A stretch of DNA of 64,000 nucleotides, taken from Hirundichthys speculiger (lineage: Eukaryota; Chordata; Actinopteri; Beloniformes; Exocoetidae). The position numbers and the translations under genes are program-made. Under the pieces are notes generated by a model. It ran no database searches. It was not told where the DNA came from and saw only the letters and a list, made by a program, of their open reading frames with translations. Below are positions 38,005 through 50,040 of this stretch, piece by piece (the stretch's first letter is position 1; every line of letters begins with the position of its first letter). The stretch spans positions 62,001 through 126,000 of the forward strand of contig JAGFBZ010001232.1 of assembly GCA_018398805.1 (NCBI GenBank), in the 5' to 3' direction.

Positions 38005-38193
38005 GAAAAAAAAAATATAGATGAGATAATAAATCTGAAAAAGGCTTCACGGAGGGAAAAGAAAAAACAAAATTCAGCCCCCAACTTCCCTGCATCAGTC
38101 CCCTCCATTCTGCTGGTGACAGCCCAGACACCTGAGCAGACCTCACCCCTCCCTCCCCCGCAGCCTCCACGCCGTGTCACCCCCAACCCCACA

Positions 38194-38194
38194 G

Positions 38195-38256
<62 letters not shown>

Positions 38257-38259
38257 CAC
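38194..38259. repeat. (CA)n microsatellite
   Basis: CA repeat interrupted once by a CCA step. Confidence 0.95.
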
Positions 38260-38269
38260 GGTTAGACCA

Positions 38270-38720
38270 CCTCCGGGGCCCCTCTCTGGCAGGGCCGGTC
38301 CCCAGGGAGAGGTTAGTATGATGGATGTCTGATTGGTAGCCCTCCCTGAGGGCCTCCCTCTCCGTCACCTCTCTGCGCTCTGAATTAAAAGGCCGTTTGT
38401 CTCCTCCGAGTCCTCAGCTGTAGAGCGCCGGCCTGCAATTTCACAGCACTCAGAGAGAGAGGGAGACCATTACAGAGGAGGTTGTCAGGGGAGCCATCAG
38501 AGCCCGGACACGCCTGAGGGACTCTCTGCCTTCCCCTCTATCTTCTCCAGCAACACCTCTATCGCTCTGCAGGCAGCCGAGCCTGCGCTCACAAATATAT
38601 ATATAAATATTCAGGGGCCGCCGCATCAACAATGCATGGACCCAGATGCACGTACGGGAGGAAAATAGCACACGCAGCATTCAGGGCTCAAATGAGCTCA
38701 TTTTCTGAAGTGAAACTATG
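38270..38720. promoter_or_regulatory. candidate conserved regulatory DNA
   Basis: Non-repetitive, balanced composition, lying between two inverted hAT copies, with CTCTGAATTAAAAGG, GCAATTTCACAGC, ATAAATATTCAGG and CAACAATGCATGG. No coding frame resembles a known protein. Inference. Confidence 0.3.
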
Positions 38721-39957
38721 CAGAAACAGAAAAAAACCGTTATAAATTCACCGTAAATGAATTCAGTGCAGCCAGATGCTGCGATATGAAAAGACTCGCT
38801 GGTTAAAATGTTTTAAAAATCAACCCCACTTGAGTTGAGAAACTCTCGAGTTTTCGGTGTCAAAACGCCGGTTTAGTGTCGGTTCTTTCAACTGCGAGTT
38901 ACCGTAACAATAAAAAAAAAAAAAAAGACGTCGTCAATGGAGCGCCGCCACCGTGATTCACCATGGCAACGGCAGGTGAACAGAGGAGGTCGTCCCACTT
39001 CGTTGAGTTAGAGCTTTCATTGCAGAAACGTAAGACGGCTGAAGGAGGGAGTGAAGGTGTGGTTCAGATATTTAATGACTGGTGGAATCTAAGGTTGTTA
39101 ACAAACAGCTGAGAAAATGATTAAAAAGAAGGTTTTTATCAGACAACGTTACAGGATCAGTCGAACAACATTTCAGAGCAGCGAAGGAGCTTCAGTGGAA
39201 GATGTCAGACGTGGAAGCAGGATGCTGTTAAAGATGTTTTTAACTCAGTAGTGGCATCCAGGTATCGAACCAGTGACGGAGCAGTTCAGCAGCTGCTGTC
39301 ATGGAGAACCAACATGGGTCCAGACTGACCAATGACTGGTTCCTTTAGCCACCGGTACCGCCTCGGATCCACGAGGAAGTCGGAAAGAACCGAACTGCTT
39401 TGCATCCGAACCCCCCAAATGAGTTTGTAATGACTTTAGAGCGCCAAACCAAAATATCACGAGTAACTTGATGCTCCAGAGATCCAGGAAACTTGGGGTT
39501 CGTTGGCTCCTGAAGACCAGACCCACGTTTCCAGCCGCACGTGTCCGAACCAGAATCAAACTAAAAACCCCAAAAACGGACAAATCTGTACGTGGAATCC
39601 AATGATCCAGAGGTGTTGACGTCTAAAGGGGAAGAAATGGAAGAAACTGTTCCATTATTCCATCATAAAGTAATTAAAGTGTATTTTAGCACGCACATAC
39701 TAGTCTACTGTTATAAGACAACATTAATATTTAGTCATTTAACAGCACTGGACACATAAAAAGCTCATCATAAACACACTCCAAACATGCTTTATTCACT
39801 TTTATCATATTTAAAATTATCTTGTAATTACATAATTCTGAAGGCTGACAGATATTATGCTATAAAGACTTTTATGGTTTTGTTCATGGCATCTCAAAAT
39901 GGCACAGTTCAGCACATTTAGAAGCTCCAGAGTTTATTTAAGAACTGACCTTTAACA
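38721..39957. other. intergenic DNA without recognised features
   Basis: Mixed sequence; an open frame on the minus strand at 39299-39583 shows no family features. Confidence 0.5.
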
Positions 39958-39965
39958 CATTAAAC

Positions 39966-41082
39966 TAGGGATGAACGATAACTGTTTTTTAAAACCGATA
40001 CCTATAATCGATAACTTTCAGCTCCTAAAGGTCAATACCGATAACTGATAACACACACATATACCTAAGATCATTACATCAACACTATGAACAAAACCAA
40101 AAATAGTTTGGACTCTTTAAATGAACAGATATTTATTTTTTCCAATGAAAAACTATTGTCAAGCCTCTCAAATATTTTCATAAATCTATCAAACAAACCT
40201 ATTTGATATCTCACATTAACTTAAATAAGGTTCATTACTGACTGATATAAAAAATAAAGGCTCCTTGAACTGATGGAAATACATGCATCAAAATTACTAA
40301 CTGAAAAAGAATAACATTTAAAGGATTTTGGCTTGTGATTCCATTTAAATTAATACCTTTAATTAAAGTAAATGAGGTTCAGTAGTTTTTATTTTTTAAT
40401 CTCATGGAAGCTTTAGATGAGAGGAATGAGGGAGAGGAGAGACTGCTGCTGTTAGCACATTAGCATTAGCTTCCGTTAGCTCACGTTAGCGTGATTTCAA
40501 AACTCCATGGAAGTGATTGTTATGTTGTAGGTGGCTGATCAGGTTTTACGTATTAAAGCTTGTGCTTCCCTCCTCGTAGAATTCACTCGGAGGATTCGTC
40601 ACAAATAACCACCAAACTATCTTCTTCTGAAACTTTAACCAAGTTCCACGCCGCCATGTTTGTTGTGATCAGCGCTGTGCTGCAGGCTGCATTCAAGGTG
40701 GAACGTAAATTCCTCCGTTCCCTCGTTTGCTAGTCGTTCTTTCAGCCTTTTCTATTTTTTTCTTTTTTATGTGTAACATGTGGGAAAATACTGTGAATAT
40801 CAATTAAAGTCAGCAACTACTAAAATTATGACGAGTTAACGAGTTGTTTTCTGGCATGAGGGGGTATTCTTGATTTTCCTTATTGAGTATTCGTTTTTCT
40901 GATTATGCCGACGTCACTTGAACACAACATTCACTGCCGGTCATTCAAGGCTCAGAGGGAGCGAGACACTGCTGTGTTGACAGAAATATAAATGTTATCG
41001 GGGATATTCGTCGTGATATCGGACTTATCGGGATGACGTCATAATTTCCTGTTATCGGACCGATAGTTATCGTGCACCGCTA
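39966..41082 (+). mobile_element. non-autonomous hAT family N4, copy 2
   Basis: Starts TAGGGATGAACGATAACTG and ends ATAGTTATCGTGCACCGCTA. The flanks CATTAAAC and CATTAAAG match at seven of eight. The right flank coincides with the TTAA end of the neighbouring piggyBac-like MITE. Confidence 0.88.
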
Positions 41083-41088
41083 CATTAA

Positions 41089-41506
41089 AGGCAGGGTAAG
41101 TCATTTCTGGAGGACATTGGGCCTGTTGATATTCACGTGTAAACTATTTGTGATGTGAAGTTTGGGCTCTAAATCTAAATATTGTCGTCGTCACACTTCA
41201 CAATGTTCCATTGTCTTTTTTTATTTTTTTATTTTTCTTTTCACAGCATACAGATTTCTTTAAAACACCTTGCTTCAAACTACTTGACAACAAATTAGAA
41301 ATAAAAAACATTTCACACATTTGATCTTCGCGTTAAATACGTGACTAATAAGAAAAACTCAAATCCAGGTTTTTGTGACTTCCAGCGTATAAGAACTGTT
41401 TTTTAACTTTTCTTTAGCTTTTTTTTCAGTTAACTGACAACGAGAGGATGTTGAGGAGAAATTCACTGAATGTGACACAAAAGTCTTAGAATCACTTAAC
41501 CTGCCT
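41089..41506. mobile_element. piggyBac-like MITE, short copy
   Basis: AGGCAGGGTAAGTCATTTCT at the left and CACTTAACCTGCCT at the right, each bordered by TTAA (41085-41088 and 41507-41510). Same termini as 6804-7695. Confidence 0.8.
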
Positions 41507-41510
41507 TTAA

Positions 41511-42040
41511 GTGCAACATTAGCCTCCTCAGGAAGTGAACCTTTATTACACCGTGGAGGTTTTCTAAGTGTAATTAGGCTAAATGTAATTTCATGTTTTT
41601 TTATTTTCACTTCAGAAAACATGCATGTTGGGTTGGCGGGTAATTTTCAGACCTTAAACATCTGCAGTTTCACGTGAGGCACTTTGGAGAAACGTGGATC
41701 TGCGCCCTGTGAATGAAAATGCTGGCATTACGCAGCGGAGCATTGTGGGAGATCCGCCCATGCGTCCGCCCGTCCCGTCCCTGGAGGGGGCGGAGTCTAT
41801 AAAATGGGAATTCATCGCAGAAAACAAACACATCTGGAATCTCGGCTCACAAACACGACAAATGAGGGACTGATTCAAACCGGGACCCGAACACCGAGGG
41901 TCTGCCGCCCTAACCCACACAGGTGTGGACGGGTAATTGGAGTGTTATTCAGCTTCAGGTGAGCCCGAGTCACCAGCCGATGTGCTCAGCCGCTCATCAG
42001 GGCGAATTTCTCTCCTGCAGCCCGCCACCTCGTAAGAGGA
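41511..42040. other. intergenic DNA without recognised features
   Basis: Non-repetitive DNA leading into the 20-bp array; GTCTATAAAATGGG at about 41795 is TATA-like, but no gene follows it. Confidence 0.5.
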
Positions 42041-43290
42041 CAGGTGTCCGTGGATCTGGGCAGGTGTCCGTGGATCTGGACAGGTGTCCGTGGATCTGGA
42101 CAGGTGTCCGTGGATCTGGACAGGTGTCCGTGGATCTGGACAGGTGCCTGTGGATCTGGGCAGGTGTCCGTGGATCTGGGCAGGTGTCCGTGGACCTGGG
42201 CAGGTGTCCGTGGATCTGGACAGGTGTCCGTGGATCTGGACAGGTGTCCGTGGACCTGGGCAGGTGTCCGTGGATCTGGACAGGTGTGGATCTGGGCAGG
42301 TGTCCGTGGATCTGGGCAGGTGTCCGTGGATCTGGGCAGGTGGCCGTGGATCTGGACAGGTGTCCGTGGATCTGGACAGGTGTCCGTGGATCTGGGCAGG
42401 TGTCAGGTGTCCGTGGATCTGGGCAGGTGTCCGTGGATCTGGGCAGGTGTCCGTGGATCTGGGCAGGTGGCCGTGGATCTGGACAGGTGTCCGTGGATCT
42501 GGGCAGGTGTCCGCAGGTGTCCGTGGATCCGTGGATCTGGGCAGGTGTCCGTGGATCTGGGCAGGTGTCTGGAGGTGTGGATCTGGACAGGTGGCGTGGA
42601 TCTGGGGAGGTCCGTGGGGTGTCCGGGGATCTGGGCAGGTGTCCGTGGATCTGGGGGTGTGGATCTGGACAGGTGTCCGTGGATCTGGCAGGTGGCCGTG
42701 GATCTGGGCAGTGTCCGTGGATCTGGACAGGTGTCCGTGGATCTGGACAGGTGTCCGTGGATCTGGGCAGGTGTCCGTGGATCTGGACAGGTGTCTGTGG
42801 ATCTGGACAGGTGTCCGTGGATCTGGACAGGTGTCCGTGGATCTGGGCAGGTGTCCGTGGATCTGGGCAGGTGTCCGTGGATCTGGACAGGTGTCCGTGG
42901 ATCTGGGCAGGTGTCCGTGGATCTGGGCAGGTGTCCGTGGATCTGGACAGGTGTCTGTGGATCTGGACAGGTGTCCGTGGATCTGGGAGGTGTCGGGATC
43001 TGGGCAGGTGTCTGTGGATCTGGGCAGGTGTCCGTGGATCTGGACAGGTGTCCGTGGATCTGGGCAGGTGTCCGTGGATCTGGGCAGGTGTCCGTGGATC
43101 TGGACAGGTGTCTGTGGATCTGGACAGGTGTCCGTGGATCTGGGCAGGTGTCTGTGGATCTGGGCAGGTGTCCGTGGATCTGGGCAGGTGTCCGTGGATC
43201 TGGGCAGGTGTCCGTGGATCTGGACAGGTGTCCGTGGATCTGGACAGGTGTCCGTGGATCTGGGCAGGTGTCCGTGGATCTGGACAGGTG
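42041..43290. repeat. 20-bp minisatellite (about 62 units)
   Basis: The unit is CAGGTGTCCGTGGATCTGG plus A or G. Variants carry TGTCTGTGG or TGGCCGTGG, and irregular short units cluster at about 42500-42720. The frames are open on both strands because the unit lacks stops. Confidence 0.97.
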
Positions 43291-43294
43291 CGAA

Positions 43295-43570
43295 GGCGAG
43301 AGCCCGACTGGACGGCTCACATTGTGCTCAGAGTTCCGCCCCCTTCACTGAGACGTAATGAGGGAGATCACCTTTCACTGTGGGCAGTCCTAATGAGGTA
43401 ATGAATGGGGGGTGTGCGTCGCACCTTTGCCCTCACCTACTCTATTAATCAGAGCGAGGTCACACGTAGCCGCCAGGACCCGTCCTCCCCCATCTGGCAG
43501 CGCTAATGGACCAGGCGATGGATGGAAGGTGGTCTCAGTTAGAGAGGAGAGGAGGATGGAGGAGGAACTG
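43295..43570. promoter_or_regulatory. candidate conserved regulatory DNA
   Basis: CTAATGAGGTAATGAATGG, GACGTAATGAGGGAG, CTATTAATCAGAG, CCATCTGGCAGCGCTAATGG: dense homeodomain-type and E-box words in non-repetitive DNA next to the 20-bp array. Inference from motif content. Confidence 0.35.
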
Positions 43571-43620
43571 GAGGAAATCCAGGGGTGGAAGCAGCTGTCT
43601 GGCAGAGGATCTCAGCTGAG

Positions 43621-43666
43621 CGGGGGGGGGGTGGGGGGGTGGGGGGGTGGGGGGGGGTGGGGGGGC
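43621..43666. repeat. G-rich GGGGGGGT tract
   Basis: Runs of six to nine G separated by single T; quadruplex-prone. Confidence 0.9.
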
Positions 43667-43793
43667 GACAAACACCCTCCGACCTCATTCCGGCCACCTT
43701 GAGGAAAGGTCAGGAGGATCAGAGAGAAATCTGGACGGCACAAAGTGAGAGTGGCGACCGACATTTGCTGTGAGACCCACAGGAAGACCACAT

Positions 43794-43815
43794 GGGGGGG
43801 GGGGGGGGGGGGGGG
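43794..43815. repeat. poly-G tract
   Basis: About 22 consecutive G, 50 bases before a hAT element. Confidence 0.95.
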
Positions 43816-43865
43816 TGTTGCTGTGGTAGGGCTTTACTTTTACTTTTGTCTTCTAATATTAAGAA

Positions 43866-44769
43866 TAGGGCTGGGCAACGAATGAAATTTTTAATCGCGA
43901 TTAATCGCATGATTTCCCTGATTAATCGTGATTAATCTCATTGTATACGCGAAATCAAATAATGAATTCAAAAGTAGTGTAAAGATCACTTTTATTTAAA
44001 TGTTCTGCTGCCATATGAACTAAAGTGTCATAACATTTGTTGTTTCAAACACTTTTAACATCAGCACTTGTCAGTAACACATATTTACTGTAAATCTCAT
44101 CTTAAAAAATGTCAAATAAAATAAAGCTTCCATTAATGTCACCCTGTAACTTTATCAATTCGTAATTATCTGTGTATCATTTGGGTTTTTTTTTTCCATT
44201 TTCAATTGTCAATCAAAAATTTGAAAAGTTAAAAAGTTACTTTTTATTTATTTATTTTTTTAATCTAACACAAAAAAAAAGCCTGTTTTTTTATATTTCA
44301 ATTTTAGACTTGGATCAAAAATACAAAATTAAAAAACGGGCCACAGAACTGAATTAGTTTTATAATGGAGGACTGGACTTTCTGTTGTCATTACACATCT
44401 GAGCCACTAGATGGAGCCGCACTGCAGTAACCAGCTAGAGAACAGCAGGACAGTGAACACATGGAGCAGATCTGATGGAACATGGAGGAATGACCACAAA
44501 CGTTTGGTTGCTGTCTAGACTTTATTTATTTTTTTAGTCAGAATTGTTAATATTTCTACCTGAGTTGCTACCTGAACTGTAAAGTTCACGGATTTTTACC
44601 GTTCTCCATGTTTACCTGGAAATTCTCTTCCGGTTCCGCAGCAGCCAGTAACTGACTTTTCAAAACAAAAGCACGTGAGCAACATGCGTTAACGTGCAAT
44701 AAAATAAATGTTGGCGTTAATAAATGAATGCGTTAGCGCGATAATAACGCGTTAACTTGCCCAGCCCTA
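43866..44769. mobile_element. non-autonomous hAT family N1, copy with perfect target duplication
   Basis: Starts TAGGGCTGGGCAACGAATG and ends GTTAACTTGCCCAGCCCTA. Both flanks are ATTAAGAA (43858-43865 and 44770-44777), proving an 8-bp duplication and hAT membership for the whole N1 family. Carries CCACTAGATGGAGCC at 44404-44418. Confidence 0.92.
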
Positions 44770-44777
44770 ATTAAGAA

Positions 44778-45430
44778 ACAAACAAAAAGTGAATACTCCG
44801 TATTTATATATCTCAAGTGTGGAGAAAGAAAAAGTAGAAAAAGAAAATAATGGCAAATAATTTCTGCTATTATTTTTTACAGTGTTTTGGTGCCGACATT
44901 TTTTACAGTGCTTTGGTGCCGAACTTTGATCAGACAAACAAAGCAACACAGAATCCAAATATCACGGAAAGATGTAAACGCCACACATACTCCAACCTCC
45001 ACGACACGCGTGAACGTTATAATGATAAACAGGGTACGACTGCATGAGCGCACGAAAAAACTGGACGTCGACTAACTGGTCAAACTGGCTGGATGGAGGG
45101 AATTCTGGTCCACAAACTTTACATGTGTAGATTAATTTTATGAAGAAACACCGATTGCTGCTAATACTTAATTCATTTTCAGGAGGTGGGTTTCTGATAA
45201 AGAAACGTCCATGACATCATTATAGACAGGATCCAGATGTGAAGACTGACGTGAATAGACCAGTCAGAGGACATCTGACGGTGTTCTGGAGGCTTTGGAC
45301 CTGAGTTTGGGCCCGGCGAGTTTCAGGGTGGGGTCCCTGTGGACGGTTCGATTCCCGGAGGTGCCGTCAGATTGGACGGGGAGTTTGGACACGTTTGGAC
45401 AGCGTCAGGGACAGGGGCCTGCTCATCAGC
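44778..45430. other. intergenic DNA without recognised features
   Basis: Mixed non-repetitive sequence; nothing recognised. Confidence 0.5.
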
Positions 45431-45431
45431 A

Positions 45432-46868
45432 AGGTTATTATCGTTAACGAAAACAAACAAAATAAAGAAAACTAGAATTGAAAAAACATTTTTGTTAAAC
45501 TGAAATAAAATAAAAAGAAGAGTTTTGTAAAAAAAAAACGATAACTAAGAAACTGTATTATGTGTTTATAAAACAAACTAAAATTAACTATAATAATATC
45601 AAGAACGTCCTTCGTTTTCGTGTTTGTAATTTTTTTTCTCATAAATGTTTGAAATCTATTAACTTCGCTCCGCCGTACAACAACAACTGCAAAAAAAAAA
45701 AAAAAAAAAAAACGAGTGATCAGCAGTGATGGCTGCGGCAAAAGTTGGTAGAAAGAGTCTCAGTCCTATTTGGGATTTCTTTCACTATGACTGTGTTAAC
45801 GATAAAAATAAGTGCCTTGTTGTAGAAGCAGGTGATACAATGTGTGGAATACTAACCAAGACTAGCTGGATAAGCTAGCCTAAGCTAGCCCCCTGGAAAG
45901 AAGGCTAACCAAGACTAGCTGGATAAGCTAGCCTAAGCTAGCCCCCTGGAAAGAAGGCTAACCAAGACTAGCTGGATAAGCTAGCCTAAGCTAGCCAGCT
46001 GGATAAGCTAGCCTAAGCTAGCCCCCTGGAAAGAAGGCTAACCAAGACTAGCTGGATAAGCTAGCCTAAGCTAGCCAGCTGGATAAGCTAGCCTAAGCTA
46101 GCCCCCTGAAAAGAAAGCTAACCAAGACTAGCTGGATAAGTTAGCCTAAGCTAGCCCCCTGAAAAGAAGGCTAACCAAGACTAGCTGGATAAGCTAGCCT
46201 AAGCTAGCCAGCTGGATAAGCTAGCCTAAGCTAGCCCCCTGGAAATAAGGCTAACCAAGACTACCTGGATAATCCACCCTAAGCTAGCCCCCTGGAAAGA
46301 AGGCTAACCAAGACTAGCTGGATAAGCTAGCCTAAGCTAGCCCCCTGGAAAGAAGGCTAACCAAGACTACCTGGATAAGCTAGCCTAAGCTAGCCCCCTG
46401 GAAAGAAGGCTAACCATGACTACCTGGATAAGCTAGCCATACCCAGCCCCCTGGAAAGAAGGCTAACCAAGACTACCTGGATAAGCTAGCCTAAGCTAGC
46501 CCCCTGGAAAGAAGGCTAACCAAGACTACCTGGATAAGCTAGCCTAAGCTAGCCCCCTGGAAAGAAGGCTAACCAAGACTAGCTGGATAAGCTAGCCTAA
46601 GCTAGCCCCCTGGAAAGAAGGCTAACCAAGACTAGCTGGATAAGCTAGCCTAAGCTAGCCTCCTGGAAAGAGAAGCTACAGCCAAAATTACAACCCTAAT
46701 TTACAAAATAAAACTAAAACTAACACTGAAACTAATAAAAACTAAACTAAACTAAGTATTTCAAAACAAAAACGAATAAAAACTAGCAAAACTGCTCTAA
46801 TAACAAACTAAAACTAACTGAATTTGAAAAACTAAACTAAAAACTAAAACTAATGGAAAATCCCAAAC
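45432..46868. mobile_element. dispersed AAACTAAA-type element containing a 53-bp array
   Basis: Starts AGGTTATTATCGTTAACGAA and ends in ACTAAAAACTAAAACTAATG. The simple AAACTAAA composition at the right and GTTAACGAAAAC at the left resemble a common fish non-autonomous DNA element (recognised from experience, not checked). Most of its interior is the array at 45852-46672. No target duplication found. Confidence 0.5.
45852..46672. repeat. 53-bp minisatellite (about 15 units)
   Basis: The unit consists of GGCTAACCAAGACTAGC, TGGATAAGCTAGCC, TAAGCTAGCCC and CCTGGAAAGAA. Some units have an extra copy of the inner AGCTGGATAAGCTAGCCTAA part. It is rich in the palindromes AGCT and GCTAGC. Confidence 0.95.
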
Positions 46869-46898
46869 TACTAGTCTCTTCAGACACATTAGTGTCGG

Positions 46899-47214
46899 AC
46901 CCAGTCCACCGGACCCAGTCAGACCCAGTCCACCGGACCCAGTCAGACCCAGTCCACCAGACCCAGTCAGACCCAATCAGACCCAGTCCACCGGACCCAG
47001 TCAGACCCAGTCCACCAGACCCAGTCCACCAGACCCAGTCCACCAGACCCAGTCCACCGGACCCAGTCACCAGACCAGACCCAGTCCACCAGACCCAGTC
47101 AGACCCAGTCCACCAGACCCAGTCAGACCCAGTCCACCAGACCCAGTCAGACCCAGTCCAGTCCACCGACCCAGTCCACCAGACCCAGTCCACCGGACCC
47201 AGTCCACCAGACCC
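46899..47214. repeat. 10/14-bp ACCCAGTC minisatellite
   Basis: Alternation of ACCCAGTCCACC(A/G)G and ACCCAGTCAG units over about 315 bp. Confidence 0.95.
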
Positions 47215-47216
47215 AC

Positions 47217-48293
47217 GGACAACCCGGCACCTGTTCATGTCGCAGATGATTGGATTTCTGAAAAAGCGTGTTAATGCTCAGTTACGTATATTTTGTTGTC
47301 CGAAGTGACTGTGACATCACAGATCCAGATCAGAATCCAGTTACCTACGCAACGGACCCAACATTGGTGTGTAGCCGACACGCCGACGCTAGCCTTGTGA
47401 TTGGACCACTCTGGACAGATGTTGCTACCAGAACCAAATGGACTCCCATTTAGAGCTGGAAGGTCAGATCGGGTCATTCGAGACACGTTTGGATCTCATT
47501 CCCAGACGGTCTGTGGCAGATCTTGTTTGTCTTGTTATTTCCAGCTCTTTCTCCTCCGTCCGTCTCCATCCGGCGCCTCTGGCGTCTGAAACGACGGCGT
47601 TTACGGCGCTGGCGGGCTGAGGAGCTGTGTGTTTTACATTTAGAGTGGGGAGGTCAGATCCGATCACTCAACACACATTTGAGCGCCGCCCGCCGCCGGT
47701 CGGACCTCAGAGAGCACGTTAACGCGAGGTCTAGACGGACTCGAACCCTCCCCTGGTAGGAGACGATTTTAAAAACGCACCTGAACGTTTTGATGCTACT
47801 GGACTTATTTTAATCTTACCGCTCGGTGGAACTGGAGACTTTCAGTCTCAGTCCTGAACTGGACCTACAGTTGCTTTGGCAACCGTATAACTGCTATATT
47901 TAAAAAAAAGAAAAGTAGCGAAGGGGAAGCTCCTCAGTAGGGAGGCAGTTTTAGAAGTGGATTATTTCACAACGGCTGAGTCAGCAGTTTGAGCCTGAAG
48001 GCAGAAAGGCCCAGCAGCTGCAGTGGAGGCCTGGCGGAGCACGCCCGCCGGAGCAAGGCACCCTGGGTATCGATGCCTGCTAAACAATACTCAGCCAAGT
48101 ATTTAAAATGGAATAAAATACTCATGTGAAACTATTGCATTTGAACCTGATTAACTGGACAGTTTGGAAGAAATAATATGAACCCAAGAGTGGCTGGACC
48201 TGAATATCCAGATGTTTGTATCTGGAGATCCGCATATTTGATTGATTTATTTAGCTTCAGCAAACAGCTGATAATAATAATAATACAGTGGTA
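47217..48293. other. intergenic DNA, part possibly old transposon
   Basis: CATTTAGAGCTGGAAGGTCA at about 47448 recurs in altered form at about 47637, suggesting an old duplicated element. A CGGAGCAAGGCACCCTGGG stretch near 48050 is SINE-like. No coding frame supported. Confidence 0.4.
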
Positions 48294-48295
48294 CC

Positions 48296-48884
48296 TCTAC
48301 CTCTCGTAAGTAGAGACGCGTTTTCCATGTAAATGCCCTAATCCGTCCCCCAAAATTTGGACATACATTTTTTTATAAATTATAGATAACACATGAAATG
48401 AGATAAAAACCTGTCAGAAATACATGTTAGAACTAGAAAAGCACTCAGAGAGCTCAGACCTCCACTAAACACAATAATTATCAAAAATTTGAAAGTGATC
48501 CAGAATCCAGGATTTCTTCTGGATCAGAACCAAAATGAAATCAGTTCTTCCTTTTCACATTTCTGACAACTCCTGAAAATTGCATCAAAATCCATCCAGA
48601 ACTTTGAGTTATCTTGAACACAGACAGATAAAAACATAATCTCCTTGGCGGTAAAAATTGTTTGTTTACCTGGTTGCTGGGTTACGCTCATACAGACCAG
48701 GAAGATGCTAAGCGATAGCCAATGGGATGCCAGGAAGATGCTAAGCGATAGCCAATGGCAGAGCAGCTCGGACGCACCGCTTTCAAACTGAGATACAGAG
48801 CCGACAGCTATGTTTACGTTCAGGCGATATTTTCCCATTGAGGCGTTTCGTAACCTGAACATTTCGTAAGTAGAGGTACCGCTG
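48296..48884 (+). mobile_element. Tigger-like non-autonomous element, copy A (about 2 internal units)
   Basis: Inverted termini CAGTGGTACCTCTAC and GTAGAGGTACCGCTG are flanked by TA (48294-48295 and 48885-48886), as in Tc1/mariner/pogo elements. The interior matches copies at 53111 and 60353, including GTGATCCAGAATCCAGGATT. The 33-bp unit, recognised by GCTAAGCGATAGCCAATGG, occurs about twice. Confidence 0.85.
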
Positions 48885-48886
48885 TA

Positions 48887-50037
48887 GTAATATTCTAACT
48901 CCATTAGGAGGCGCTCTAACTCACTGGCTGCCGTGAACGTCGCCCGCATCGCTGCGTCAGTTCGCCTCGACGGTTAAAATAACGACGATGCGTCAACGAC
49001 CTCAGCTGTGTGACATCGCTTCGCATCGACTGTGACATCACAGGGGAGTCACAACGAGCCTCGTTGTCTTTAAAATGAGAACAGTCGTGCTCTTCTTCGC
49101 TCCCGATTCACAGCCCAGACGTTCACCAGAGAAACGGAAACCGCTCAGCAGAAAAAACAATAAAACTATTCTCTGTTTTTGCATAAATCTTTGGCTGTAT
49201 ATAAGACACATTGCCCCCCCCTGTGTTAACCCTAACCCTAACCCTAACCCCTGTTTTCACATGCTTCTGCATTAACAACAGCTTCATAAACCGTTGTAGA
49301 GGAAACCGTCACATTAGTTGAGTTTATTTCAAAAGAAAGCAACGTTTGGTGATAAAATATTTAATTTTCCACGTAAAACCGAGGCCACTATTTTGCCATA
49401 AAAGCACAAACTTGACAAAATAGCTACTTGTTAATTTAATTTTATCACTTATTGTTATAAATCACTGACTTTCACGCAGTTTTTGACATAAGATTAGAAC
49501 TTTGTTGTAAAATTGTGAATCTTGTAATTTACAACTTTTTGTTGTTAAAATCTCAAAGTCAAATTTTGTAATTTTTTGTTGTCTCAAAAAAATCACGCCT
49601 TTATGTTGCAAAATTGCAAAGATTGCAAATTTGCATCTTTTTAACTGAATATCACAATTTTCCAACTTTTGCCAAATTGTAACTTTTTGACATGAAATCA
49701 TGGCTCGAAACTCCAAAAATCCACATTTTTGTCGCAGAAAAACCTTAATGACACTAAATTGTGACTTTTCGTCGTAAAATTGCAGAAATCTTTTAAAAAA
49801 TCGTGACAATTTTGACAAAAATTCCCATTTTAAGATTGCAGAGTTATGAGCCCAAACTGCTTTTGATGGTGAAATCGCTGCTCAGCTGTCGTTCTGCAGG
49901 AAGGACGCGTGACGTCACAGGCCGATAGGGGGCGGGGCTTGAGCACCACCTGGAGTGCACCTGTGCACGTGCCCGCTGGTGCTGGAAAGCTGGAAAGAGC
50001 ATTTATTTATGTTGAAGTAGTTGCTTGGTTGTCATCA
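48887..50037. other. intergenic DNA with a short telomere-like run
   Basis: Contains (CCCTAA)n at 49226-49252 and, at about 49460-49860, degraded quasi-periodic AT-rich DNA in which TTTTTGTTGTAAAATTG-type words recur. No gene. Confidence 0.55.
49226..49252. repeat. short interstitial telomere-like repeat
   Basis: Four CCCTAA-type units. Confidence 0.85.
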
Positions 50038-50040
50038 CTG

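Noticed and set aside
39299..39583. 94-codon minus-strand frame as a gene
   Set aside because: No recognisable domain, no splice context, composition like surrounding noncoding DNA.
41795..41820. TATA-like word (CTATAAAATGGG) as a promoter
   Set aside because: No downstream exon or conserved frame; the array follows 230 bases later.
41923..43401. Several 400-500-codon frames over 42-43 kb
   Set aside because: They overlap in all plus frames and one minus frame of the 20-bp array; typical of a stop-free minisatellite.
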